Source: Monosiga brevicollis MX1
Lineage: Eukaryota; Opisthokonta; Choanoflagellata; Craspedida; Salpingoecidae
NCBI RefSeq assembly: GCF_000002865.3
Contig: NW_001865058.1
Location: forward strand, 232,064 to 296,063
DNA: 64,000 nucleotides
Reading direction: 5' to 3'
The notes beneath the pieces are model-generated. The model ran no database searches. It worked only from the letters and a program-made list of their open reading frames with translations, and was not told the DNA's origin. A program made the position numbers and the translations under genes. How positions within the stretch are numbered: position 1 is the stretch's first letter; every line of letters starts with the position of its first letter. This document shows, piece after piece, positions 24,952-40,385 of the stretch.

Positions 24952-25361
24952 GCCCCAGCCCCATGCTCTACGACCCCAGAGCCAAGGGCCCAAGCGCCAA
25001 CAGCAGTGCTTCCGCTCATGCGCACCATCTCTCTCGCCTCACACCACACAATGTACACCTTGTCCAACTGTGGCCAGTAGCACATGCTAGCCCTTGTCGT
25101 GCCGCGTGTCGTATCAAAATGAAGACTTAAGAGTATGATCTTGCATAGCGTTGAAGCCATAACATCAAAGCCATAGCGTTGCAGCCACAGCATAAAAGCC
25201 AAAGAAGCCAAGCCGCCGTAGCGTTGAAGCCAAGCCGCCATGGCGTATCATGAGTGCATCAGGATAACAACAACTTGTACAACGGCTAAATTGTAAGAAA
25301 AAGTTGTCATCAACAAAGTTCGTTTTCCTCGAACAGTTAGTGGACGAACGGCGGCGACTTG
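24952..25361. promoter_or_regulatory. Intergenic region upstream of secreted orphan
   Basis: 410 bp holding the 3' UTR of the alpha2delta-like gene and the presumed promoter of the next. The right half contains a degenerate repeat cluster (25145-25245). No gene seen. Confidence 0.5.
25145..25245 (+). repeat. Degenerate TAGCGTTGAAGCCA repeats
   Basis: About five imperfect copies of (A)TAGCGTTGAAGCCA / AAAGCCA in 100 bp, at about 25146, 25169, 25193 and 25218 and ending at CCGCCATGGCG. They lie 120 bp before the next start codon. Confidence 0.6.
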
Positions 25362-26687
25362 ATGATGAAGGCGTATGGAGCACGGTGGCGGCGGCGGTTT
25401 GGCGTTGCCCTGGGGGTGGTGGCTCTGGTGGGGCTGACGGGGCTTGTTCAGGCTGCCCCTGTTGAGAATGTGAACATCCGCACGACCAATTGTGAGGACA
25501 TTAGTTTTAGCGTGATTGAGGCACCCAATGCAGATAGCCCGTTGCCTGGCTATCAGATTGTGCTTGACGACCCCGTTCGGCAGCCAGAGGATGGCTTTAT
25601 ACCGGGTAACCCGATTGTCTTTGGCCTCATGATTACGGGCAAGGACCTCTACCACGAATACCTGGGCCGCAAGTCCATGGACTGTTTCCTCAACCAGACC
25701 TATGACCGCAAGGTTTTGATCGTTGTCAATGACTCGCCAGAGTATAGCATGGTCGACGGTCCCAGCGAGTGGCTCCGTGCGCGGCAGTTGCCTGAGCCAC
25801 CTCGAGAGAGGTCATGCGTAGTCGAACTGCGGGTGCCTCCCCGCCAATTCGTACTGGGAGACCTGCGCAACATTGCCATCAATGCCGTTCCCTTGGGGGC
25901 GGTGTGGGTCCAATGGGACGACGATGGTGCGCTCGCTCATGGCGCCCCGCTTCTTCTATTTTTTTTCTTTTTCTTTTTTTGTGCATGACTTGACGATGCC
26001 CAGCCCAGTTACCCCTGTGCGCTTGCTTTGTGTGGCTCATTTTGAAACTTTGTGCGCTCTGCGGTCATATGCCATTAGACTGGCGTGGGTCGCACTTTGT
26101 TCGCTTAGAACTTGAGAACATGTTCAAGCGTCACGCCCTGGTGGGTTACATGGCAGCCGAGTATAACCTGTACATGCAGCTCAACAGCACTTGGCGCTTT
26201 ACCAGTAAGTCATGCCGCCTGTTCCCCCTTGACTCTTGAACGACCTCGAGGAGGCCCTACGTCTTTAGCGAGTGCGAATATCTTTCATGACTGCATCCAC
26301 CCGTTCTCGCCCCGGCAAAAAAAAACAGACCCACAAGGGTTGCACGGAACCATCATGGCCTACAAGTCTTCCCAGATTGCGGAGCTACAATACCCCAGCC
26401 TGGGGCGAGCCGAGGACTCCAAGTTTTGGAACCAGCTACGGGAGAACAAGATTTCGCACACTTCATTGAACAACGACCCTTGGCTCTACTTTAAGCTGTT
26501 TCATGGAACAAACACCTGGGGTGCTGCGCATGCCGGGCAGCAGCGCGGCCAAAACGATGTGTGGTGTACGCGCGACGAGGGTTTTGGCTGCGACAAAGAA
26601 ACGGCCAATGAGTACCACCGGTTTGTTCTCAGCGTTTATCGTGACTGGCACCAGGTCTTTGGTGTCGATCCCACCACTGCAGCCTGA
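25362..26687 (+). CDS. Secreted orphan protein, 349 residues
   Basis: Three exons (25362-25926, 26079-26204, 26329-26687) join in phase to 349 codons. The N-terminus is MMKAYGARWRRR followed by a hydrophobic stretch (VALGVVALVGLTGLVQA), a signal peptide or signal anchor. The mature part is aromatic-rich with scattered Cys, potential N-glycosylation sites (NQT, NST) and blocks such as LYHEYLGRKSMDCF, FVRLELENMF and LFHGTNTWG. No TM helix after the leader. I do not recognise a family. It lies between two surface-receptor genes on the same strand. The first intron carries a long T-run before its acceptor; the second has an A-run at its end. Confidence 0.75.
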
Positions 26688-27193
26688 ATCGTGTTGTGAA
26701 TCGAGTCTTGAGTGATATTCAAACCATCAAACCTCAGACAACCGACCAACTTGCCCCGGGGCACTATTCTACCCTGCGACAGGCATTCAACAGAGTGGGG
26801 CGGGCGTACGTTTTGAACGTACAAAGAATCCAGCGAACCCTCTTTTCCAGTACCCCTTCCTGGCATTCGAGCAGTTGGTGCCGTCTGCCTGCAATGTGAG
26901 CCATGCCTCGGGCGATGACAATCACTTTGCATGTGGTGGTCATTGATGACAGCCAAATAGCTCGTTTGGATGTTCGAGAGGTCTCACCAGAGCCCGTGAG
27001 TAGCCGGCACCAATCTTTTTTCCCTCGCACCGGCACACCACCTCGACTCGCCATCCCCCTCGGCCCAGTTGTCCTTCCTCCCTGTATCATCTGTTCACTG
27101 GCTCTCTCTCTCTGTCTCTGTCTTTGTCTCTGTCTCTGGTCTCTGCCGATCTCTCTCTCTCTCTTTCTCTGCTGTGCCTCTTGCTGTTTATCA

Positions 27194-27235
<42 letters not shown>

Positions 27236-28095
27236 GCTGTTTATGCCTTGCTCATCAACCAAACCAATTCATCTCTCTTTTTCATCTCTCTCTCTTTTCA
27301 GCTCTCTCTCTCTTTTTCATCTCTCTCTCTTTTTATCTCTCTTTCTCTCTTTCATCTCTCTCTCTTTTTATCTCTCTTTCAGCTCTCTCTCTTTCATCTC
27401 TCTGTCTTCTCTCTCTATCTCTCTGTTCTCTTCTCTGACACAAGCACCAAGACAAAAGAAGACACGTGTGCATTGCTTTTCATTGCGGTTTCTTCGATTG
27501 GTACTGTCTTTATGCGTTTATGCCTCTGGTTTTCTTCTGAGCAGAAGAGCTTCTCTAAAGTTGTTTCAAGCGTCATCACAATCTCTGGCTCCTGCTTGCA
27601 TCTCTGCCTGTGTCGAAAAGCCTACCATTGCCTATCTCTGCATATTGGCCGTCTTGGGATCCATCCTGTCGTTTCTCGCTCAGCAGGCGTTCGTCTCTGC
27701 TTCGCCTTGGTCATTCCCATTTTTTTCGAATCGTGTGACGGTACGGCAGCGCATCGTGTGACCGAGTGAATGCGGCCTTGAACACTAAGAAAGAGAACAT
27801 GGCGCGCATTGAGGGGAGCGGGGTGCACCTTGGCAGTCACACAAAGGCACACTGCTGAAGCAGGGTCTTCACGTGTGCAGCCGCCCGCGTTTCTGCGACC
27901 ACTTGCCCTTTTGCACGCTCACACGACACTTGGCTGTCGTCTTGCTATAGTAGTTGCCGCTTTGCCCTCCCCGTCGCGAGCAATCAGGATCAAACTATCA
28001 CCCAGACCAACAGTACGTGCACGGCGCTGGCGACACTGGAAATGCTCCGTCACTTGCATCGACGTTGAAACTCACTGGATGTGATATTGTAGACA
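26688..28095. other. Intergenic region with long CT-rich tract
   Basis: 1.4 kb. 27100-27440 is CT-rich (TCTCTC interrupted by TTTTCA), with long but meaningless Leu/Ser ORFs. 27780-28095 is the likely promoter/5' UTR of FAM136A. Nothing gene-like found between. Confidence 0.65.
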
Positions 28096-28615
28096 ATGGC
28101 CAACGTTCCCGAGGTGCAGCAGCTCGAGCAGAGCGTCAACGATGCCGTGGAGAAGCTCGAAGTTCAGTCTCGCGAAGTCATGCGCAAGGAGTTTGAGTGC
28201 AGCGCTCGCTGTGCCAGCAACACGTCGCTCAAGACGGCTGATTACCATCAGTGCCTGACCAGCTGTGGTCAGGGCACTCAGGCCGTCGCCGTGACCATCC
28301 AGAATGAGCTCAACTCCCTGCAGGTTGGTTGCAATTGAGTGAATGATGCTTCTGGCCCATGCTTGGGCGTCGCAGATCCAAGGGCTGCAGCCTCGAGCCT
28401 CGAATCCCTTTTTTGCTTGAATCTGTCCAGCTCACCCAAAGGACTGTGTCTGATCACACCCTCATGCTCCATAGAACCAATTTATCACATGCATCAACTC
28501 CTGCGCCAACGCGGGCAATCAGGCTGAATGCCAGGCCCAGTGCGCCAAGGACAGCATGACCACCATTCCGGCATTTGTGCAGCGCGTGCAGGCCGTCATC
28601 TCAAAATACAACTAG
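28096..28615 (+). CDS. FAM136A: FAM136A-like twin-CX3C mitochondrial protein
   Basis: Two exons (28096-28323 and 28475-28615) give a 122-residue protein, close to human FAM136A in length (138). The DUF842 signature is plain: paired CX3C motifs CSARC...CLTSC in exon 1 and CINSC...CQAQC in exon 2, flanked by helices, with MRKEFECSARC aligning to human MQGLMFRCSASC and a C-terminus ending VISKYN. Family members sit in the mitochondrial intermembrane space and behave like small coiled-coil-helix proteins imported by oxidative folding; the molecular role is poorly known. The first ATG of the open frame is used. Confidence 0.93.
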
Positions 28616-29073
28616 AAGCTGGCAAGGAGCATCAGACCTGCCCCCCCCCGCCCAGCCTTTCTCCAGAGCTCACTCATGAGGAACAAGTTGATGTCCAAAA
28701 GAGCCATTGCGCTAACGCTCTCGCGTCCAGCCTTTTTTTTTTTTCACCTTCCCTTGGCCCTTCATGCGGGCCTTGAGCTTCCACCCAGGGTTTCCTGCCT
28801 TTGTTCTTTTGGTGCCTCCCATCCCCATCCTGTGTCTGTGACCGAATTGAGCTCCCGAGAATACCCGAAAAAAGCCAAGCCAAGCCTCTGCCCTGCCCCT
28901 CCTCCTCTTCTGCTCGGCCAACCTCCTGCCAACCCCCTTTCTCTCCCCAATCCCGCCTCCGCCTCCTCCGCTGCTTGAAATCATGGCTTCTTTTTGTCTG
29001 ACAAACTGATTCACACTGTGACCAAGAACACACACACAGAGTCTCTTGATCTATCAGCCATACCCTCCCCAAC

Positions 29074-29078
<5 letters not shown>

Positions 29079-29165
<87 letters not shown>
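29079..29165 (+). repeat. (CT)n microsatellite abutting the gap
   Basis: Uninterrupted CT dinucleotides run straight into the N block, so the repeat is the probable cause of the assembly break. Confidence 0.97.
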
Positions 29166-29315
29166 NNNNNNNNNNNNNNNNNNNNNNNNNNNNNNNNNNN
29201 NNNNNNNNNNNNNNNNNNNNNNNNNNNNNNNNNNNNNNNNNNNNNNNNNNNNNNNNNNNNNNNNNNNNNNNNNNNNNNNNNNNNNNNNNNNNNNNNNNNN
29301 NNNNNNNNNNNNNNN
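29166..29315. other. Assembly gap (150 N)
   Basis: Run of N directly after a (CT)n tract, upstream of a start codon. Promoter elements may be hidden. Confidence 0.99.
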
Positions 29316-29490
29316 GTGCCCCCCGAGGCCCTGTGCCCCCCCTGCTCCTGTTCCCCTGAGCTCCCGCGGTTGTCTTGACCGAGGAGGTGTGTGATTGAGT
29401 TGAGCCGACGGTCGCTCCAGGCGTTGGTTTGGGGTACTTTGTTCTGACTGTCGTCCGTAGACCGTTTTGACGCACGGGGCACGCGCCAAG

Positions 29491-33660
<4,170 letters not shown>

Positions 33661-34483
33661 TGAACCTTTGCCCTTGATCTCGATTGGGCATGTGCATGGG
33701 TACCTTTTCAACCGTTTATCTTGCTTGATTGTTAGTTTTATACCTTTTTTTTTTCTTGTTGTTCTTTTGGTTTTTGCTTGTTGGTGTTGTTCTTATCTAT
33801 GTCTGGTTGAGCGTTGTTGTTGATCGATTTACCACCAACCAACTGTTTCATTTCTGTCCCGTTGTTGTGCCTGTGTTATCATACCTATCCCTCGACCCCG
33901 CCTTGCGCTTCCCCTCGCCCCCACACTTTGTGCTCTTCTTGTCTTGGCTGGTGGTGCGCTTATTGCTGTTGTTGTTGCTGTGCTGTTTTCAAGTGACCGT
34001 CCCCTCCCGTGTGTACAGACTGACTTGACTGACCGACGCAATTCATTCATGTGCCTGAAACTCCACAACATCTTGTCGTACATTGTCAGACAATCCAAAG
34101 TGTAGCTGGGTCAGAATGTAGTTGTAGCAACCACCCTGACCACTCGCCTCCACAGAACGAGCGAGAACCAACCAGGGGGTCAAGTTGTATGCCACTAGCC
34201 AGCCTGACCCCACCACCGCTGCGCTCCGAATGGCTTGGGAAGGGGGCGGAACACGGGGCGCATTTTTTCTTGCACTGTCAGTCGTTTTGAGTTTTTTCTT
34301 CGTTCTTCTTCACTAAAAACACCAGCAGGTATGTGATGTGGCGGTGCTGTGGCAGCGCACTGAATGCGTGGGTGCTGTTGTTGAAGGCGGGTTGAGATGG
34401 CTTGAATGCCCATTGTTTTGGAACAACAGTGCTTGTTTGCTCATGACTGCCGGTTTTTGGTTTGTTTGTTGTGTGCTGGTAGC
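33661..34483. other. Intergenic region after the PAN/mucin receptor
   Basis: 823 bp. TTG/TTGTT-rich 3' UTR-like sequence to about 34020, then an unstructured stretch with the promoter of the small gene at 34484. No gene seen. Confidence 0.6.
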
Positions 34484-34901
34484 ATGTCTGAGGAGAAGCA
34501 GTTCAAGTGGCAGGTCAAGCCCGGAGGCACCGTCCCCGCCGACTCGTTCGAGATGCAGCACGCCAAGAGTATGTTAAGATGTTCCACCTCAACTTTCTGT
34601 TTCTCTGGCACTGTGCCGGCGCCTTGTGTTGGCATTTTGCTTGTCACTCATGGACTGGCTCTTTCTGTCACTATGTTTGTTTTTGTTTTGGTGACTTGCT
34701 TTGGATCAACTTGTTTCAGGCCAGCTCGGTGCCACGTCCCAGGCCAAGTCCCTGCAGATCAACAAAGGTGGTGAGGGTGCCCCTGCCGTCGATGCCGAGG
34801 CCTTTGCCGTCAAGTCGGCCATGAACGCCCCCCGTGCTGCCCAGGTCGTCAACGCTGTCGACAAGACTCAGGCCTCGCGCCACAATGCCAGCGGCTACTA
34901 A
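34484..34901 (+). CDS. Small hydrophilic protein, 88 residues, unknown family
   Basis: Two exons (34484-34568, 34720-34901) join in phase to 88 codons: MSEEKQFKWQVKPGGTVPAD, then a Gln/Ala/Ser-rich body with INKGGEGAPAVDAEAFAVKS and the end RHNASGY. No signal peptide, TM helix or Cys. The pattern of a GG turn followed by Ala-rich AVKSAMN recalls the seed-maturation (SMP/LEA) repeat, but only loosely. Start context is good, the intron is typical, and codon use matches highly expressed neighbours (many GCC, GTC, AAG). Function unknown; a cytosolic, possibly disordered protein is the simplest reading. Confidence 0.7.
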
Positions 34902-35724
34902 ACGCCCGGCCCAGGACATGCAATTCAAACTCGGGTGGCTCTTTGATCTTGTTTTTTCTTTCGGATTTTGCAAGGAGTGACGGCCTTACTCACCGTAGCT
35001 GACTGTCTTTTGCGCCCGTGTCTTGTCGTCGAGTCCCATGTTCCTTTTTTTTTTTTCTCTGCTTTTTTTTGTGCGTATCATTCCATTCAACCTCGTCGAG
35101 CCCCATCGGCGAAATGACCCAATTTAACACGAAGCCTCCAACCCCAACATCTCTTGACCATCGGCCGCTCGAACTTGATCGGCGCCACATCCATTGACCA
35201 CGAATTCATTCAATCCAGTGTAGAGAGGGGCGATGACTTTGTCAGCAGAAATGATTGTCAGATGTTTTGCAGAGAGAAGAGACCAAAGACACAGGTACAA
35301 GGAGAGGGAGAACATGAAATCGACCGTTTGATAGAGGTATTGTTGTTGGTCAGAGAGCGTATCATGGAAAATCGTAGAGGAATCAGAGATTGTCAAGGTT
35401 TTGTCATTCTACGCAGAGAGCAGGGTAAACCCATGCACAAATCCAGAGAAATGAGCAGAGCGAGAGAGTGTGTGTGTGAGGGGACATCGGTACCACACAC
35501 GTGTAGTTGATTTCTCAGAGCAGCAGCAGGAGCAGCAGTTGCGGTCGTGGTCGTGGTCGTGGTCGCGGTCGCGGTCGTGGTGGTAGAGTTGACGGGCGGG
35601 TGCTTGTTGTGGAGGTGTACGGTTGTTGTTGACAGTTCCTGAGCTTGGGTTGGGTTGGGGTCGAGTGGCCTTTTGACCGGTGGTGGAGGGGCTGTGCGGC
35701 TTGTTCTGCCCCCGCCTTGTCAGG
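34902..35724. other. Intergenic region with GGTCGT hexamer repeat
   Basis: 823 bp. Near 35540-35590 a GGTCGT/GGTCGC hexamer array, followed by G/T-rich sequence up to the RBM34 start. 35150-35510 is AG-rich and open on the plus strand, but I see no family similarity or splice context and do not call a gene. Confidence 0.55.
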
Positions 35725-37768
35725 ATGGCGACTGCAGCACCGTTTCGGTTCGGCGAGGCCGTCGAGGTGACAGACGACACGCTGGCTGCGACGCTCAAGC
35801 CGGTTGAACCCCTGACGGCAACACCAAAGTCAGCTTCCAAGGCCAAGAAGAGCCGTAAGAGCCCCGCCGTGGCAACCCCACAAGAGGTTGGACAGCCCGC
35901 GGAGGAGCCCATTCCAAGTCCCACAGAGAGCGAGAGTGAGCCGGAAGACCCTGAACCGGCTCCCACCGCCCGTGAGGTGCGAGCAGCAGCCAAGGCAGCC
36001 CGCGATGCTGCCCAGGCAGAGCGCACCGCCCGTACCATTTTTGTCGGCAATCTCCCAGCCACCGTCAAAGCCAAGGTGAGCCTAAGGACGGATGCCCAAC
36101 GCAATGATTCATGATTGCCCAACGATGTTGTCCCCTCACCCCGGTCCGATCATCTTCAGGCGCTTAAAGAGCTGTTTGCCGACTGCGGCGAGATTGAATC
36201 GATCCGTCTACGCACCGTGGTACGCTGTTGCTGCCCGCTGGCCGTGTCTCCCGCCTATGCCGATCCTGCTTTGTATGTGTATGCCTCATCACTTGCCCGC
36301 CTCCAACCACCATCGTCATCTCCCTCTCAATCTCGATGTGTAGTCACTCCTGCAACACAAGGCCAACCGGGCCACCGCCGTCATGCAGTGCGTGCCCCTT
36401 GCGTGTGCTCTGATTGGCGAAATAAAAGGTTGCAACTGGGTCTGCCTGACTTTGTGCTCTGATGATGTCATTACCATCCTGCAGACGCAAGCGACTCGCC
36501 TCGGAGCAGAGCTCCATGAATGCCTACGTGGTATTTACGGCCGACGCTGCCGTGACACAAGCCCTCACCTTGTGCGTATCGTGAATAGCCTCTCTTTTGT
36601 CACCGTGGTGCACCGGTACTAGGTTCTCACCGGGGATGCCATTGGCCGACATTTGGACATTTAGCAACGGCGTTGAATTCCAAGGCCACCACCTCCGTGT
36701 CACGCGCGCAGAGACGAAAACCTTTGACCTGCATCGGTCCATCTTTGTTGGCAATCTTCCCTTTGGTGTGTTGCCATACATGTATCACCGAGTCGTGCCC
36801 ATGCGCCTGTTGAATCGCATAACCGGGTGGTAGACCGACGCGGGGTCCTACTCCCTGACGCGGCACATCTTTTGCCTCACACAGATGCTTCGGAGGAGGA
36901 ACTGCATGGGGCCTTTGATTCCTGTGGTACGGTGGAGGGCGTGCGCATCGTGCGCGACAAGAAATATGCCATCGGCAAGGGATTTGCTTACGTGCTCTTT
37001 GAGCTGGCCGAGAGTGTGGGCCTGGCGCTCATGAAGGAATGCCAGGTACGACAAGGGAGACACGCTCATCACTCGTCACACCGAAAAAACCAAAAAAAAA
37101 CCAAAAAAAAAAAAAAAAAAAAAAAAAACACTGCATTGGTTCTTTCCAACATGCTTGCTCATTATGGCTGTGTGTGGTCGGGTAGGTACGCGGCCGCACG
37201 CTGCGCGTGTCGCGGTGCCGCGATGCCAACGTTATCCAGCGCCAAAAACTCAAAGCGGTGCGTTGCACACTGAACTGCTTTCAAATGGTGCTCACTTCAA
37301 AGAGTGCTCACACGATGCTTGCATGTGTAGCAAGGAAGCGGAGCACAGCGTCGCTTGGCTGGCAAGCCTGGAGCCAAGCGCCCCGTAGCGGCTGGAGCCA
37401 CGACCTCGAGTAGCAGCGGGAATGGTGAGCGAGACAGCAAGCGTTCCAAGGGTGGACCACCAAGCAAGACTGGCCAAGGTTCTGGCAAGTCCAGTGGACG
37501 CGGCAGCTTCAAGGGCAAGAAGGGCAAGAAGGTGGAATTGGATCAGCGTGGCAAGAAGCCCCGCCACAAGCCACGTGGCGAGGCCCCTACCAAGACACCC
37601 CAGGCCTACGAGGGCGTGCGTGCCGATCCGGGCGTCAAGCCCAAGGTGCCTCGTGTCAAGGCTGTCAAGGGCCGCGCCAAGGGTGGTAAGAAGAAGCACT
37701 CGGTGAGCGAGATTGTGCAAAAGGCCAAGCGCGTCGCCAAGCGTGAAGCCGCGCCTCGCAAGCAATAA
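35725..37768 (+). CDS. RBM34: RBM34 / Nop12-like nucleolar protein with two RRMs
   Basis: Eight exons. Exon 1 (35725-36075) ends RTIFVGNLPATVKAK, the RNP2 of RRM1; exon 2 (36160-36219) gives ALKELFADCGEIESIRLRTV. The next exons give KRLASEQSSMNAYVVF, the RNP1 region, matching human RBM34 INAYVVF. RRM2 starts SIFVGNLPFG and continues EEELHGAFDSCGTVEGVRIV and GKGFAYVLFE, again matching RBM34 (GKGFGYVLFE). The C-terminus is Lys/Gly/Ser-rich and basic, ending KREAAPRKQ, with bipartite nuclear-localisation character. Yeast Nop12 acts in pre-25S rRNA maturation, so a role in large-subunit biogenesis is expected. The stop TAA lies inside an AATAAA hexamer (37765-37770). One intron contains a long A-run (37093-37128). 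Confidence 0.92.
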
Positions 37769-38309
37769 ACCATGCCTTGATTCCCAACGCCACCTCGAGG
37801 TCGATTTTTGTTTCTCCGTGTTGTTCCTGTGCTTCAATCCCATGTCAAAAACGAATAACATGCGTCCAAGACAGAGCGTCCGAGTCGGCGCTTGGGAGCC
37901 AAGGAGAGAACATGAAGCAGACCAGCAAAGATCAAATGACACGACCGTGGTATCTGAAAGAGCGCACCGCTCCATAGAGAGAGAGAGAGAGAGAGAAAGC
38001 AAAAGCCATAGAAGGCAAGTGGCGAGTCCGAGCCCATCTTTTGTTTTTTCCCAAAAGAAAGTTTTTTGTTGTTGCGCTTGTGTGAACTACATCCCTCTCT
38101 TCTCTCTGTTCGTCTGCTCGCTCTCTGTCTCTCTTACTCGCTCTCTCTCTCTCTCTTTCTCTGTCTCTCTCTCTGTCTCTCTCTCTCTCTGCTCTGTCTC
38201 TCTCTCTCTCTCTGTCTCTCTCTGCTCTGTCTCTCTCTCTCTCTCTGTCTCTGCTCTGTCTCTCTCTCTCTCTGTCTCTCTCTGTGTCTCTCTCTGCTCT
38301 GTCTCTCTC

Positions 38310-38340
<31 letters not shown>

Positions 38341-39016
38341 GCTCTGTCTCTCTCTCTCTCTGTCTCTCTCTGTCTCTCTCTCTCTCTCTCTGTCTCTCTC
38401 TGTCTCTCTCTCTGCTCTGTCTCTCTCTCTCTCTCTCTCTCATGTGGTAGTTGTGCTTTTCCTTTGTGTCTTTGCTCTTTATTTCTCTCTTTCTCAAACC
38501 GCCCAAACCTCTCTCTCTCTCTCTCTGTCCCTCTCTCTCTCTCACATTTCCGTCTACCAATTGTACCAAGTGTAAGGTTTCGCAAAACAATACCCCCCCC
38601 CCCACACACAAGCAAAATAATAAAAAGGGCAGCGTCAGGGTCACTGGCTTGAGGATGGCCGTCGTTTGAGCTGCCGCATCGCTGGCATTGTGCCACTGGG
38701 CAAATCACGTCAGCTGGCCTGTTGGGCTGCCAACCTTCTCTTTGAGGGATCTGGTCGACCAAGGCGAGGGGAGAACAACCCCGATTGGTCACCATCACGA
38801 CCTCACTGACCCCCCAAAAGACTTTGCCTGGCTGGCAGCCCCGTCATTGCCGTGCCCATGGCTGATCTGTCTCCGCTGTCGCGATGCACATTGGCTCTGT
38901 AGGACTGTTGGCGCTGCGCTTTTGAAGCACGGCTTGCTTCGTTCTTCCCCGCCGATCTCGGTCTCGCAAGTTGCTAGCCTCGGTGGGCTCTTTTCCCTCC
39001 GGCCTCACCTCTGACC
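37769..39016. promoter_or_regulatory. Intergenic region with long CT tract upstream of FMR1-like gene
   Basis: 1.25 kb. 37977-37998 is GA; 38095-38445 is CT-rich with GCTCTGTC interruptions; 38510-38545 is again CT. 38600-39016 is unique sequence containing the presumed promoter. Long Leu/Ser and Arg/Glu ORFs here are simple-sequence artefacts. Confidence 0.6.
38095..38545 (+). repeat. Imperfect (CT)n / CTCTGT tract
   Basis: Mixed CT dinucleotides with recurrent CTGTCTCT and GCTCTGTC interruptions over about 350 bp, plus a shorter block at 38510-38545. Confidence 0.93.
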
Positions 39017-40292
39017 ATGGCGGCTGCTGACGCCCCTCACTTTGTACGTGGCTTGTGACAAAGTGGCGGCAAAGCAGTTATCCCGCTCTTTCATTCAAAG
39101 CACTCGAGTCTCCGATCCTGTGCCCTTGCCCAAAAGCCATCTTCATCATTTTGATTCACCGTGCCCCTTGCTCCTGTTTTGGCCTCGACTCGATAGGACG
39201 TTGAGATTCTCGATGCCGACAACAATTGCTACTACCGCGTACGTAGGCGCGCTGCGCCCGCCCTCAATCACACGCCTGATGATCTGATATATTTTTTTTC
39301 TCCAGATGGATGAGCTGTGTCTTCCGTCTTCTTGTTTCATTTTGCTGCGTGGCCCAATTGTTTGCCCCTTACCTTGGTTGGCCCGATGCGGTACAACATT
39401 GTCTTGCAGGGAAAGATTGTGGATTATCTGGCTGATGGTGTGCGCGTCGCTTATGAAAATGAGTACGATTGCTATCTCCCGTCTTCCGGGTACACCCAAG
39501 CCTATATCCGCCTTGAAACCCCCTTATGTACCCTCTTCGCGTTGTCTTGCACCTCCCATCATCAGCGTGTATGCGACACAAAAAGTGCCCTTTAAGAATC
39601 TTCGCACTCCGACCCAGGCAGAGGCTGATTTCAAGCCCACCCTCGATGCGCCCGTGGATGTGAGTAGACAGCACTCGCCCCACTCGTACCGCAACCCGAC
39701 CAGACATGCTTGGCCCACGCCCCAAAAGCAGAGACCTTCAGTCACCCAAGCGCCATGGCCATCTGCTCGTATTTCCATCTCAGGTCTTTCATCGATTTGG
39801 CAACAACGGCACCCCAGCTTGGTATCGAGGCAAGGTGGTCAAGGTACTGACTGAATGTATCAAGGTCAACTTTGAGGGGTGGGACTCCAGCCACGATGCT
39901 CTCATCGAACTGGACAAGATTCGCCCTGCCGCCACGGCCTCGTACGTTGTTTTGCCTTGTTTCCGTGCAGCTCTATCTCAACCCTCAATTTTTGCCCCCT
40001 GAAACACCCTCTTGTTGTACTCGCCCTGCCAAATGCTGCAGACTGGCCTTGGGTAACGATATCAAGGCCAAGGTGGAGCGCGTCAACAAAAAGCTGCTCC
40101 TCTTGTACGTCCTTTTGGTGTGCCCTTGCGCTTTGGCTTCAGTCTGCTGGTTCTCTAATCAATTAACCTTCACAGGATGTCAGATGTGGACATCAGCTCC
40201 TTCCAGCGTCATGCAACCCTGGTGGCCGTTGTTCCCAAGCCTGAGCAAGGCACCATCGTGCTTGTCGTAAGTACTCGGTACCTTTGATTTCC

Positions 40293-40385
<93 letters not shown>

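Larger units (their letters stand above)
28616..29490. other. Intergenic region with (CT)n and assembly gap
   Basis: 875 bp upstream of the PAN/mucin receptor: a T-run near 28732-28743, a pure (CT)n run 29079-29165, then 150 N. 29316-29490 is GC-rich 5' UTR-like sequence. No gene seen. Confidence 0.7.

Noticed and set aside
26903-27769. Long plus-strand open frame rich in Leu/Ser/Phe
   Set aside because: It is the translation of a CT-rich microsatellite with no family match, no splice support and no conserved-looking segment.
28996-29490. Repeat plus gap as a CRISPR-like or centromeric array
   Set aside because: Pure dinucleotide repeat next to an assembly gap, with no spacers or higher-order unit.
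35154-35510. 118-residue plus-strand frame upstream of RBM34
   Set aside because: AG-rich composition, no homology, no intron signals, not conserved-looking.
37932-38798. Long minus-strand open frame of Arg/Glu repeats
   Set aside because: Translation of the CT/GA tract; all frames through such a tract stay open by composition.
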